Shown: piece by piece, positions 47,101-57,023 of the stretch
Layout of the letters: each line of letters begins with the position of its first letter
How positions within the stretch are numbered: the stretch's first letter is position 1
Assembly: GCA_003116995.1 (NCBI GenBank)
Contig: BDSL01000007.1
Coordinates: 124,001-188,000, forward strand
Origin: Yamagishiella unicocca
Taxonomy: Eukaryota > Chlorophyta > Chlorophyceae > Chlamydomonadales > Volvocaceae
Length of the DNA: 64,000 nt
Direction: 5' to 3'
Program-made: the position numbers and the translations under genes
The notes under the pieces: model-generated
What the model saw: the letters and a program-made list of their open reading frames with translations, nothing else
What the model was told of the DNA's origin: nothing
Databases searched by the model: none

Positions 47101-47904
47101 GTTACCAGGATCATACGTACGTGCATATTCATGATCGGCCATAAATGGGGGAGCACCGGCCTTTAATGTTGCGTTCGTTCGTCCGATGTTTGGGGAGCGT
47201 GCACTCGGGAGCGTGCACCGTGCCCACCGTGTACGTGTGAACCCCTTGGTGGTATGAGGGAGGGGCAGAAGGACCTCCAACTAAGACCCTAGTCGAAGAG
47301 TGCTCTTGGTAATGCGACTCCGCGCACCAATTTCAACTCCCGCAGCTAGGAGGCTTTCAGCGGACCCCATCCGGCGTGCACTCACTTGCCCTTAACCGTG
47401 AAGTCTCCGGCGTCTGAGTAGTACTGGAAGAAAGGCAGCAGCAACCATGTGAGGACCTGCGTAGACCTGAACAAACGGGAGGGGTCCTAGCCTGTTGAGC
47501 CTCGGTGGCAGTCGGTGCACGTGCACGTGAAAGCCCCCCCTCTTCCATCGGTTGCCTGTCAGGTGGTTGTGCCCCACAGTCCCCTTGGACTGGCGCCGTC
47601 TCACCAGAATGCCACGTCCCACATGTAGCCCAACTCGCTCGGCTTTCTATTGTCCAGCGTCGAGAAGACGTCCAGCGGCACAATGGCTACGACCGCCATA
47701 GCCGTCAGCCAGGCATACGCTGTAGTAGCTTTGACGGAGAAGACCACCGAATCTGCACAGTAACGTCGGAGCCTGCAAGGGCACCCAATCGCCGTTTGCC
47801 GCCAGGTGACCCCAATCCAAACGTTTTGCAATTTGGCGCAGCACTCACAGTAGCAGGATTGCTCCAAAGATGAGGACCATAGAAAAGATGAAGAATGTCC
47901 ACAT
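38147..47904 (-). CDS. LMBR1-domain (LMBRD2-like) multi-pass membrane protein, 17 exons, about 794 aa
   Basis: Minus-strand exons: 47904-47849, 47772-47605, 47466-47386, 47018-46954, 46672-46592, 46394-46294, 45917-45853, 45156-45012, 44197-44023, 42278-42115, 41890-41738, 41130-40947, 40315-40168, 39806-39683, 39500-39443, 39077-38764, 38449-38147. Family blocks in order: N-terminal helix FFIFSMVLIFGAILLL, VVAIVPLDVFSTL, TQVLTWLLLPFFQYYSDAG, ENAILYGSVAALGLI, IASIILLGYGLVEIPRNMWK, a coiled segment with NERQVRRHDPLRKYMDI, FELEDVVKC, AVVFASLSLLIVWAEATIVS, AYICACTYAALFSITAFDYN, MCRFAAPTCWNFYHMI, LNTYLPLILVVECCITALNL, and EKGRQLVAREREAVEKGF. This matches LMBRD2-type proteins; human LMBRD2 is linked to GPCR signalling, and the algal role is unknown. 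The roughly 240-residue tail is Ala/Gly-rich. The exon 13/14 junction needs donor CAT|GTGGGT to keep phase and is the least certain. Introns hold the window's largest arrays. Confidence 0.87.
40399..40449 (+). repeat. Module B copy, antisense to gene, before a 3' splice site
   Basis: GGGGGTATATGAGAGGAAAC then CCGTGGGTCGGCACTGGAAA and GTAAAACGG. The head points to the LMBRD2-like exon 13 acceptor (exon begins 40315). Confidence 0.75.
41169..41198 (+). repeat. Module D partial copy
   Basis: TTATAAGAGAATCCGCGAAT then CCACGGCC, just upstream (gene sense) of the LMBRD2-like exon 12 acceptor and head-first toward it. Confidence 0.65.
41199..41276 (+). repeat. Module A copy, full length, antisense to gene
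   Basis: GGGGGTTTCGAGGAAGACCC, GTGGATGCCAGAAAAACCGT, then GAAATGCATGCTGGAGAACT. Head toward the exon 12 acceptor at 41131. Confidence 0.85.
41460..41672 (+). repeat. 24-bp minisatellite in LMBRD2-like intron 11
   Basis: About eight copies of TCTGCTTGTCCCTGGATCTG plus TCTC. Confidence 0.95.
42285..42330 (+). repeat. Module A copy, 7 bases from a 3' splice site
   Basis: GGGAGGGGGGGTTTCGAGGG then AGACCCGTGGATGCCCGAAA, truncated. In gene sense its head forms the pyrimidine tract next to the exon 10 acceptor (exon begins 42278). Confidence 0.8.
42355..42400 (+). repeat. Module E copy
   Basis: GGGGGGGGTATAAAAACCGT then TTTACGCGACGGGACAGGAT, matching 28481-28530. It is next to the truncated module A copy, same orientation. 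Confidence 0.8.
42699..44011 (+). repeat. 1.3-kb 17-bp minisatellite in LMBRD2-like intron 9
   Basis: About 78 copies of TGTCCCCCCACCGCCCC with occasional loss of one or two C. The gene is on the minus strand, so the pre-mRNA carries GGGG-rich units. Confidence 0.98.
44440..44488 (+). repeat. Module D copy
   Basis: CGAGGGATAATCCGCGTACC then CACGGCCGATAAACCAAGAG, in LMBRD2-like intron 8, head toward exon 9 (acceptor side). Confidence 0.7.
44796..44907 (+). repeat. ACCCAACCAACC tandem
   Basis: About seven copies of a 15-16 base unit AACACCCAACCAACCG in LMBRD2-like intron 8. Confidence 0.9.
45178..45204 (+). repeat. Module A head, near a 3' splice site
   Basis: TGGAGGGTTGCAAGGAAAAC then CCGTGG, about 20 bases from the LMBRD2-like exon 8 acceptor (exon begins 45156), head toward it. 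Confidence 0.75.
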
Positions 47905-48503
47905 TTTTGCCTCCGACTATGGCCGAGAACGGCCTGTGTGCTATCTCAAACGGTGCGGAACACAGCGCAAAGCCAGTATCTCATACCACTAAGGTTAGCC
48001 TCTTCATTTATAGCGCCAGCCGTGCAGCAATTCTCTTCTGACGTTCGGACCCTACCTTGTAGGCTAGCTGAACGTCTGAACTTCTTTACAAAATTTGCAT
48101 AACAAGTTTGCGACAGCAGGCGAGGAGGCACTAGACAAACATCGTATAAACGTGTGCTACGGTAACGATATTGTAATTCTGCTAATACAAGTGCGCCGGT
48201 GTACCACACACCGTTGATTGACCACTTGTCGTACATATTATGGTCAGGCACCGCCCCCAATGCCCGCCTTTCCATAACCAACATAGGAGCAATTCGTCGG
48301 CAATCAATGTCGGCTACTACTGGTGCTTCTTAGCCTGGGAGTCGTGGGCTGTCACACAGGCAACAGCCTGCTAGAAAGGGAGGGAGACAACGCGAGGAGG
48401 AACAGGATTGGCAGGTGATGACGCATATGCACACTGGTGGGTTTAAACCTCAGGCTTCTGGAAATGGATTCGCGACTGCTGGTTTTGGCCGCATCCTGAG
48501 AAG

Positions 48504-48561
48504 CGTCGGCTTCAGGTAGTGCAGCACGTAGATAGACGTGCTGCACTACCTGAAGCCGACG
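48504..48561. ncRNA. Perfect 26-bp hairpin, candidate small-RNA precursor
   Basis: The left arm begins CGTCGGCTTCAGGTAGTGCA and the right arm is its exact complement over 26 bases, with the 6-base loop AGATAG. It lies in a gene-free region. The arm length would suit a miRNA-type precursor, but a recent inverted duplication is equally possible without expression data. Confidence 0.4.
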
Positions 48562-50350
48562 GAAGCCCCTGACATTTTTAAACAACCAACACCCCTGCCC
48601 TCTTATCCTGGCGAGAAATACTTACTCTAAGAGGCTGTCGGCCCCTACAGGAACAACTTACTAGGGTATACATACTTCTATCCTGACACACACCATCACT
48701 AACCTGCCGCCCGCAGACGTCTTTTGGGCTGCAAAACACATTCCACCTGAGCCTGGCGGCTCCTAGAGTATATCATTCAGAACGAAGCCAGGCGTGTAGT
48801 GGTTACAAGTCCCCATTGTAAGGGTGTGCGCTGGCCTCGAGGACTCCAGCCATGGGCCCTAACCATTGCAGCGATAAATTCTGACCCGTGTCACCCGGGC
48901 TCCAGCTAGCCAACGGTGGAAGCAAGCGTTAAGAAACTATACCCCATAATAAACATGGACCCTGGAACCATTTGGCATGTTCCTGCTCGCAATACCACCA
49001 GTATGCGCAGAGAGGCGTATAGTGGTGATCCCCAACGGAGGCTCTGTGATTAGGCATGGCTGATCTGTCGCATATTACCCCTCTGGTATGCACATCAATA
49101 TACAAAAACATAATGGAACATGTAGCACGGAGACGCGCTTAACACAGGATTCGGGGACTTACGATTGATGCGTTGACGCTTACAAAGGCACCGATGGTGA
49201 AGGAATGGATCAGACAGATAAGACACGGCTTATCGAGTGAAGTATGAATGAGATAAGGCTGTTTATTGCGAATAGGCTGCCGTGGCGTGCAGGTCTCCAA
49301 CGCACGGTGCGGGTACGACGACTGGTACGGCGACTGGTGGCTGGCTGCCGCTTAGGTTGCGCGCCTGCCTGTTCTCAGTATCTGCCGTTGTGCTGATAGT
49401 ACCAAAGAGCCGTGTCCCTCTGCCGGGACGACGGCCTCTAACATTCCCACCCTCCTCCCCTGGGTAGCAGACGTGTGCTCGGATCTGCTGCACTCGACGT
49501 CGGGGGCGCCGCTCCGGTCTCAATACGGGGTGCCCCCGGCGCCGTGCGGGGTCCCGTTCGGTCTGGGTGGTTTCGTCGCCTTTCGGGGCGTTCGTTTCTT
49601 GTCGCCTTGCATGGCGTGTTTGCCGTGTGTTCAGGCGCGGGGTGCAATGTGGTGACTGTCATCACTGTCGGCCACTAGTGCAATCTCAATATGGGTGGGT
49701 GTCGGGAGCGTGCGTCTTTCTGTTATCTTCTGGATTTTGTGTCTCCGAAGGGGTGGCTGGGATCTGAGTGCTGGCCTCTACTCCGGGTGGCTGGGACCTG
49801 AGTGCTGGCCATTCGACCCCTTCTTCTGCTGTAAAGCAATAACACGTTGCCACCACGTACGCAGACCGATCTACCGGTCTGGTGTATCATGACATACATC
49901 GTCAATTTCTTACCTACCAAAGGCTGACACTTGCCCGTATCCCCCCCTCTTCTCGCGATCATGATATCGGCATGTACTGCTACATGTGTATACGTGCGGT
50001 ACACATTTTCCTTCCCAATACTGCTGCATACGTACTGAATGCATGCATCTGGACGACGCGCAAGGAATGCAACACATTGTCCATGGGTCATGCTTGACAG
50101 CCAAGCAAGCCGTGTGCCCCTATCCCTGCTGGTCTGCCCAGTTCTGTCGTGACACAGTGCCGGCTTTGAGATATATTGTCTCCAGAGGCCGCCTCGTGCT
50201 TCTTACAACCCCTGACGTTGTCACCGTCTTCTCCGATACCGCTAGGGAGTGCCTGGGAGTGCAACAAGGAAATTGGTGTGAACAGGCCTCTCCCTCGTAC
50301 GCCTCGCTCGCCGCGCCTCACTGCGCGCGCTGTAAACCTTTCTGCGTCAA

Positions 50351-50520
50351 AAATGATCCGAGAAGGGGGCATGGTCCATGTCTGCCCGAGCCTCAACTTG
50401 TCGGCCCGGGCAGAAACACCCCCCAGCGAACGGACAGCGAAACCCACGAAACAAGGGGGGGGGGAAAGAAACTAGGCGGGAAACCTCCTGCCCACGGCCA
50501 GAACTTGTCTCGGATCATTT
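50351..50520. mobile_element. Small inverted-repeat element (MITE-like), weak
   Basis: AAATGATCCGAGA at 50351-50363 is exactly inverted at 50508-50520. Inside is a second fold, TCTGCCCG versus CGGGCAGA, at about 50381-50414. No coding frame. Confidence 0.35.
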
Positions 50521-52379
50521 CAGTTGTTGTAACGGTTCCAGTGGGTTCCAGTGGGCTCAGTGGGTATCGAGCCGCCGCTGCTAACGGTCGTGCCAGCGCT
50601 GTGTCAATCACGTGCGTGCTGTGTCACGACAGTTCGTGTGGGTACGTAACTTAGTCCAAGTGGCGAGACGTGTGCCCCAGCCAAGCATGTACGGATGTCG
50701 GGGCCTAATGGTCTGGGCCCGCTGTAACAAGTACTGCTAGAACAGTATGGAGCAGTAGGTTTTTGTATGATGTTTGTATGATTGAAATTCGTAGGACCGT
50801 GCCCACTCATACCAGTACATACCCGCTATCCTTCCTGCTAGTTATATACAGCACAGTGAACGATTGGGGACTGGCTGGCTATGTTCTCTGCAGTTCATTG
50901 CATATGCGAAGTAGGGTGTCTGTCACGACACAATCGGACACAACGGGTGATCGACACAGCGTGTGCGGGACACCAGAACCCGCTCAGCAGTGGGGAGCAG
51001 TAACAGCAACGACTTCGGAAATGGAGGTACGACAGGGTCATCATGTACGGCGCGCCTGGTACCGGCTAAGTTGTAAGGCCCAGGAGCAGCAGCGGGCGCA
51101 GCTGGACTACAGCCGGAGAATCGCATTCCCACCATCTCGAGCATGCCTTTCCAGCGCTAGTGGTCACATATGGGGGGGAACTGCGAGAACCGGCACCTGA
51201 TGTGCAAGTTACGTGCTGTGTCGTGACATGTCCCTAATTTTCAAGTGGCTGGGCGTTCTAAGCGATGCAAGCCTCACATACAGATGCTTTCGTCGCATGT
51301 CTGGACATACGGCGTCCTAAATGGGCGATGCCAGCGATCTTCCTCCCTATCTACCAGCGCATCCAGTCCATATCGACCCCTTACCTAAATGGCTGGGCCA
51401 AGGGTAGGTCGGGAGCCGTAACCGGTCCCTGCTGCCAATCCAGCCTTATCAAACCATATCTCGGGCGCCTGCATTTGCAGGGCTGCCGTGCCCCGAACAC
51501 TCGACACGTGCACGAAAAACACTCTATTGGATGCAATCGCCGGGAGAGTGGCCTCGAGGAGTCGCACGCAAGGGAAAAAGTAAGCATGAGTGGGGGATAC
51601 ACCAGCAGGCCGATAAGCAACGGAACTGATAGCAAAACCAGGGCAGTTGCCGTACTCATGGTGCTGCTGCATGGCACAGTGATAGGTAGGAGCTTGAGGT
51701 GGGTGTGGAGCTAGGACATTGACCGCTGCGTGGCGCTGCGGCACGGCGGCACATACACCCGACACACGCTGCGTGGCGAGCTGTACCAGAAGGTCCGCTA
51801 GTGCCAAATTTGCAACTGTGTAAAGCCGATCAACACGTTAAGGAGCATGTACGGCCTGCAGGCACGCCTTCTGGGGGAATGTGGGCCTTCCGAAAGGACA
51901 GTGCCTTCAGCGACACACGACTTGACCTGTTCCAATGCTTTCATGAGGTAGTCCAACCTCAAAGAGTAGTGCCAAAGCTGCCGCTTAGCAACGCCGCAGC
52001 ATGGAGGCGAACCTCATCTCCCGCTCAACCTTCGGGCAACATGAAAGCCTAATCAAAATCATGGTTCCGTCGTTTAGTTTAACGCTTCGCTAATAAGAAA
52101 AACTGCGGGGCTGCTCAGTATGAGACTTTGGGTGTCGTACATCGTACGCTTTTGGCCGCCCTTGTGTCGGCTCCTCTCTGGGCACTGGAAATTTCCTTAC
52201 AGGATACGACTGAGCCTTAAGTCCCTCTTACCTATTTCTGTGTTGCTACGGGACCTATTTTATACAGAGGCCGTTGGAGAGTCAGCAGCGAGAAGCGCGC
52301 TCGTGAGGAGCCGCGCCTCCGCCTGCGCCTCCGCCTGCGCCTGCAGCCCGGCAGCCAGCCCGTCTATTGCAGACCGGCT

Positions 52380-55076
52380 ATGCAGACAAGGCTTATCGGC
52401 GGTGCGAGTCATTTCACCAGGGCACAGCTCGAAGCAACAAATCCAAGCAGACGAGAGGGAATAGATGCCGTCGCCGAAGCCAGGTGGCGCTCCACCACCT
52501 CAAAAATTGTTAAGGCGGCCATCAAAACTCTTAAGCTGTAAGTTTGCCGGGGATGTCGCCCTTGCAAAGCCCATTTTGCCGCCGATCTCAATCTTTCTGG
52601 ACCCTGCCACTCTGGGCGCGGTGCTACCACCAGACCCGACTGGGTCTACGAGACCTCGATGAACTACATAAACCATTTCTTCCTGACGCGGTCAATCAGC
52701 AAGAACGACCGGCACGTAAGTCCGGGGCCGGGAGGCTGGGCGCTTGGAAGGCAGGTTCTCGCAGTGGCGCGCGCGGCCCGCGCACAGTGACACCTCCGGT
52801 CTGCAGCCCTCCCACCCTATATTATAACATTTATCGCCTGCTGAGTGAGGCTGTCTACGCCCCTCTTTTTGGCCGTCACCGCAGCTGGTGGTCGGGGGCG
52901 CCCTTCTGCTGGCCTCAAAAGTGCAGGAGAGCCCTCGCTCAGTGCAGGACGTGGCATATGTCCTTCTGCAGCTTAAGAATGCCAACAAGCAGAAGCCGCA
53001 GCAGGTCCCTGACCAGGTCTGTCTCGGCGTAAAGTAACCTTGAGCTAAAAAATGGGAAATGCATTCTCGAAAGCACCTGTCCTATGCCACTTTTACATGC
53101 CTTAACTGTATAAGGCATTTTGAAGGGGCATTGTCAGGCATAGTTGGACCAGGCCGCACTCGCAAATGTGCTTTCGTCAAACCGAAAGGGCGCGGAACTG
53201 CAGTGAAACCTGCACGTGTGACCCATAAGTTCGTTTGGTTGTCCCGCATGCGTCTGGCAGACCACGTTGGAGCAGTTCATGGAGGGAGTTGTGCTGGCTG
53301 AACAAGCCATGCTGTTCTCCTTGAACTTCAACCTCAACGTGGAGACACACGTCAGTCTTGCCCGCCGCCTCCTTGAGCCTCTTGATATGTGGGCCAAGGC
53401 TAATCCGCCGCCCGAGGAAGCTGAGGCGAACCAGTTGAAGCTCAGCCTCTATGCGGCTGTCATGTTCTTCCTCAACGACAGCGCTCTGACCAACTTATCC
53501 CTCCAGTACCCGAATTACAAAGTTGCCCCGGTAACACTGGTGATGGCTGCTAAGCGCATTGCTGCGGCACGCTACAGCGGCAAGGAGGCACCACCGGCGT
53601 TGAAGCGCATTCTGGCACTGGCCACCGATGCTGTTTGGTTCGAGACCAAGGGCCTCACCCTTGAGGCAGCTTCAGGTATGCCTAGCTCGTCCTTGGGGCA
53701 CGTCGTGAGTAATTTTGGTCGCGGGACATTGTGTAGGGTTTGCGTGCCATTATAGTGCAGCCGTGTGTTTTTTGCAGCGTGGAGGAAAGCTTAGTGCTGC
53801 AATTAACCTCTGTACATGCGCAAATCGTTAGACGATATCTGTTGGCCGCGTCTTTTTCATAAATTGAGCGCTGCGTTGTTTGCGTCGAATTGGGCTGGGT
53901 ACTGCAGATATCGAGGCGCAGATCAACGAACTCTACGCTACTTCGCCGGCGCAGCCTTCTGCTCAGCAACAGCAAGCAGCAGTTCAATCCCAACAGGCTC
54001 CCACAGCGGGCGGGGCCGTGAATGCTCAGGTGCAGCCACCTTCTGAGCCGCAGCTCCAGCAGCAAGTGATGAAGGCGAACGGACCAGAGGCACTTCAGCA
54101 ACAGGACGGGCCTTCACCAGTATCGGCAGTCCCGTCCGGCCCAAACGGCGAAGCGGCGGCCCCTCCAGTTAGCGGCCGCCTCGGAGCCCCCGTTGCACAG
54201 GGCGCCGTATGCCCTGATGCTGCACAGGAGCCGACTGCTCAGGCTACGGCAAGGGAGGTAACGCCGGCCACAGCTGCTGTGACGGTGCCCACGTCGAGCA
54301 TGCAAGCGCCCACGTCGCTGCAAGGTCACGCTGAAGTGTCTTCAGCAGGGCGCCTGCCCGAATCTAGCTTTGCGGCTCCTCAGCACCCTGGTTCGCCTCC
54401 ATCTGCTGCTGCCGTGAACGGCGCAGCCGTGGGGACTCCGCAGTGCAGGCAGGGCCAACCGAGCTCCTCGCCTGCCGTGCCTGCTACGGGCGGCACTCCT
54501 GAGCTCCCCCACCTGCCCTCTCCGCGTCACCCGCTGCAACATTTGCAGCCAGAGACACAGCAGCAGCGGGGCCACAAGCGGGTCAGTGACGGCGATGAGT
54601 ACGCTGTTGGTGAGCAACAGGCCACCTCAGAACTGCATGCCGCCCCAGAGCAGCAGCCTGATGCAGACGCTGGGGCATCGGTTCGTGACGCTGACGTAAC
54701 CGGCGCCTGCCCTGTGTACGACGGACTCGAGCACTCTGGCAACGAGAATTGCAGTCCTAACGGTCTGACCACTGGCAACGCCTCCGGAAGCGGTTGCGGG
54801 CAAGCCGAGGGTCAGGCCGAAGTCTGCAGCCGACCCGACGCGGCGTGCCAGCAGCTGCAACCGCAGCAAATCGAGTTGGCGAACGGCGTCACCACCTGCG
54901 GAGACGGCCAGCAGCTACCTCAGCAACGCGCAAAGCGTGGTAGGGCGGACGGTGAAGCCGATGTTGAAGAGAGTCTGGGCGGCAGCAGTGGCGATGGGGC
55001 GAGCATCCTCGCACCGGTTATCAAGGCACGGCGCTTGGAGGAGGCCGAGCCGGTCGTGATGCAGCACGAGCCGTAG
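52380..55076 (+). CDS. Cyclin T/K/L-like transcriptional cyclin with long Gln/Pro/Ala tail
   Basis: Exons: 52380-52537, 52634-52715, 52885-53016, 53261-53675, 53908-55076; 651 aa. The start ATG gives MQTRLIGGASHFTRAQLEAT, then NPSRREGID; the FTxxQLExTPSR start is typical of cyclin T/K/L partners of CDK9, CDK12/13 and CDK11, which phosphorylate the RNA polymerase II tail. The first cyclin box continues TSMNYINHFFLTRSISKNDR and ALLLASKVQESPRSVQDVAY (KVEExPR motif with Gln for the first Glu). The second half has QAMLFSLNFNLNVETHVSLA and NDSALTNLSLQYPNYKVAPV, a usual cyclin T C-terminal fold. From about residue 265 the protein is low-complexity (QQQQ, Pro, Ala, Ser) with basic patches QRAKRGRAD and KARRLEE. 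No intron repeats of families A-E occur here. Which CDK it binds cannot be told. Confidence 0.85.
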
Positions 55077-56522
55077 GACCGTTGCCGTGGTTGCCTGGCA
55101 GCTATTTGGATACGCGCTGCTAGGCATTACGCGCGTGCATCCGAGTAGTGATGGTGACTGTCGATTCGCTTTCTGGCTAATAAGCGTGTCCAAGGACAGG
55201 CGGTGCTGGCACATTCGTTGCGTTTGGTGTGCGCGCTGATGTGCTCCTGCGTGCACTTGCTACGTCCTGGTCAACGCCTCGGGTATCGACTCCTGCGTCT
55301 GCTCCGTGGTCTGCTGGAGAAAGGAAGATGCCCGGTGTGGGCCTCGTTGTTATTGCCTTCCGTGCGGTTCTGTGTTGGGCGCCTAGTTCAGCGCCTCACG
55401 ATAGATGGGTGCACCTCCGGCAGTCAGCTGTCTGTACTCCGGATGGCGTGTGGTTCCACTGATGCGCGAAGCGCAATACAAAACTAAAAAACACAAAGAG
55501 CGTGTTCTTCAAGTTCAATCGGAAATGTAGTTCGCCGCGTGTGTCATTGCACCTCGGGGGATGGTCATAGCCCGCGCGGTTGCATGGGACGACCGCGGGT
55601 TGGGGGCCGCTCCTATGCGGCTCCTGCAGCACTTCTTGCAGTTCTACTGGACGCGTGGGAGTGTTAAGAGCGGTGTACCTGTTACGTTTTGGCTCGTTAG
55701 GGGCACATTCGCGGTTGTGAAGCGTGGGTGCTGCCCAGGGCCCTGCAGGCTGCGCGTCGTGTCCTTGTGCCTTGCGCCGTACCGGACAACTGGAAACGAA
55801 CGAGCCATCATTTTACCCTCAGTGCACGCGTGTAGCTTGTGGGCTGAGTAAGCGTAGTCCAGTATCCGCGTGCGCCTGAAACGAATGAGATTGCTGTCCC
55901 TGCTTGCCGATATTAATCGGGTCGGTGGGGGACGGTTGCTGCTGCTGCTAATTACGGGATTAGAGGAAAGCGTGCCTCGTTGGAAGTCGCGTCTGCGTTG
56001 ACGATACTGAGGCACGGAGGGTAAGCACCGTGGGCCGAAGGCTCCAAATGTGCATATTGTTGTGTGCAAGTCAAGATGAGAGTTTTGAGAGAATTAAAAC
56101 CGGGACTGCGCAGTCTGGCCTGCTTCCCTTGTTCTGTTGACAGCAAGCGCACCTTTATGTATACAAAACTCAGGGCCTCAGGGCCTCGAAAAAAAGATTG
56201 TGTTGGGCGTAAGCTGTGAGGGGAGCAAAATCTGGCAGCAACAGCTGTGCGTAAGACCTTGATTATTTTTCAACGGAGTGCATGTACGTGTTGGAGATGA
56301 GCTCAGGATGATGATTCCCTTGGCATATCGGTGACGTGCTGGAGCTGGGCGTCTGTTTGTTGCACCACGGACGCTGCGAACTCCTGTGCATGGTGGTGGT
56401 GTCCCCTTTTGTGCGCTTTTTTGTATTTTCTGTGCGCCAGGCACTTGTGGCTGGTAAAGTTTGACGTTTGGCCAGTGGACATATGCCTGACGGCCTGAGG
56501 CATAACCTTTCTCTCGTCATCA

Positions 56523-56527
56523 TGTAA
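56523..56527 (+). terminator. Putative TGTAA poly(A) signal of the cyclin gene
   Basis: TGTAA about 1.45 kb past the stop. Confidence 0.3.
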
Positions 56528-56706
56528 GCATGCATGACGCGTCCTCCTCAACATGTTTGCCTCAATTCATGACGTGTCGGGCAGAGCTGTTGGGTGCAGA
56601 GCTGAGTGGCCGTCATCAGCAGCAATCAGTGAAGGCACCCATTCTACGAATATGGATGAAACATCGTGTGCCCAGACCGGAGTTTGCCGAGCGGCGCATG
56701 CCATAG

Positions 56707-56711
56707 TTACA
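56707..56711 (-). terminator. Putative TGTAA poly(A) signal of the DUF3172 gene
   Basis: TGTAA on the minus strand about 315 bases past the stop. Confidence 0.4.
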
Positions 56712-57023
56712 AGAACGGTAAACCCAACATGCATTCGCGAAGGGACGAAGTGCCTACCGTCGCGTTTCAAATCAGCCTTGCTACCCAAACGAGAAGTATG
56801 GACATGGTCATATAACGTACACGTCGACACAGCGATTGCCGGAATCTTCAGAACGGTTCGAAACAAAATCGCCAACCTGCAGGGAAAAGGACGCCCAATC
56901 AGATCAAACGCACCCACAAGTCACAACTGCCCTTGTCCTCGCCTAAAGCAACGCACCAACCCCCAAAATCGCAGGTCCGCAGCCCTCCAGGGCCACCCGC
57001 AGCCCGCCAGGGCCACCTCTGGC

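Larger units (their letters stand above)
47905..52379. other. 4.5-kb region between divergent LMBRD2-like and cyclin genes
   Basis: Lower GC than the gene bodies. Contains the perfect hairpin at 48504-48561, a direct repeat of about 27 bases containing GGTGGCTGGGAYCTGAGTGC at about 49752 and 49787, and an inverted-repeat element at 50351-50520. Cysteine-rich frames around 49986-50654 lack an ATG start and family features. The outer parts must hold the promoters of both genes. Confidence 0.5.
55077..57023. other. Convergent region between cyclin and DUF3172 genes
   Basis: Carries the cyclin 3' flank with TGTAA at 56523-56527 and the DUF3172 3' flank with TGTAA (minus) at 56707-56711, 180 bases apart. 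No other gene is supported; the frame at 56553-57533 is antisense to DUF3172. Confidence 0.5.

Noticed and set aside
49986..50654. 222-codon Cys-rich frame
   Set aside because: Begins with GTG rather than ATG, overlaps the inverted-repeat element and shows no family motif.
51700..52060. Possible gene fragment (CVALRHGGTYTRHTLRGELY)
   Set aside because: Short, broken by stops, no splice chain; could be a relic but cannot be supported.
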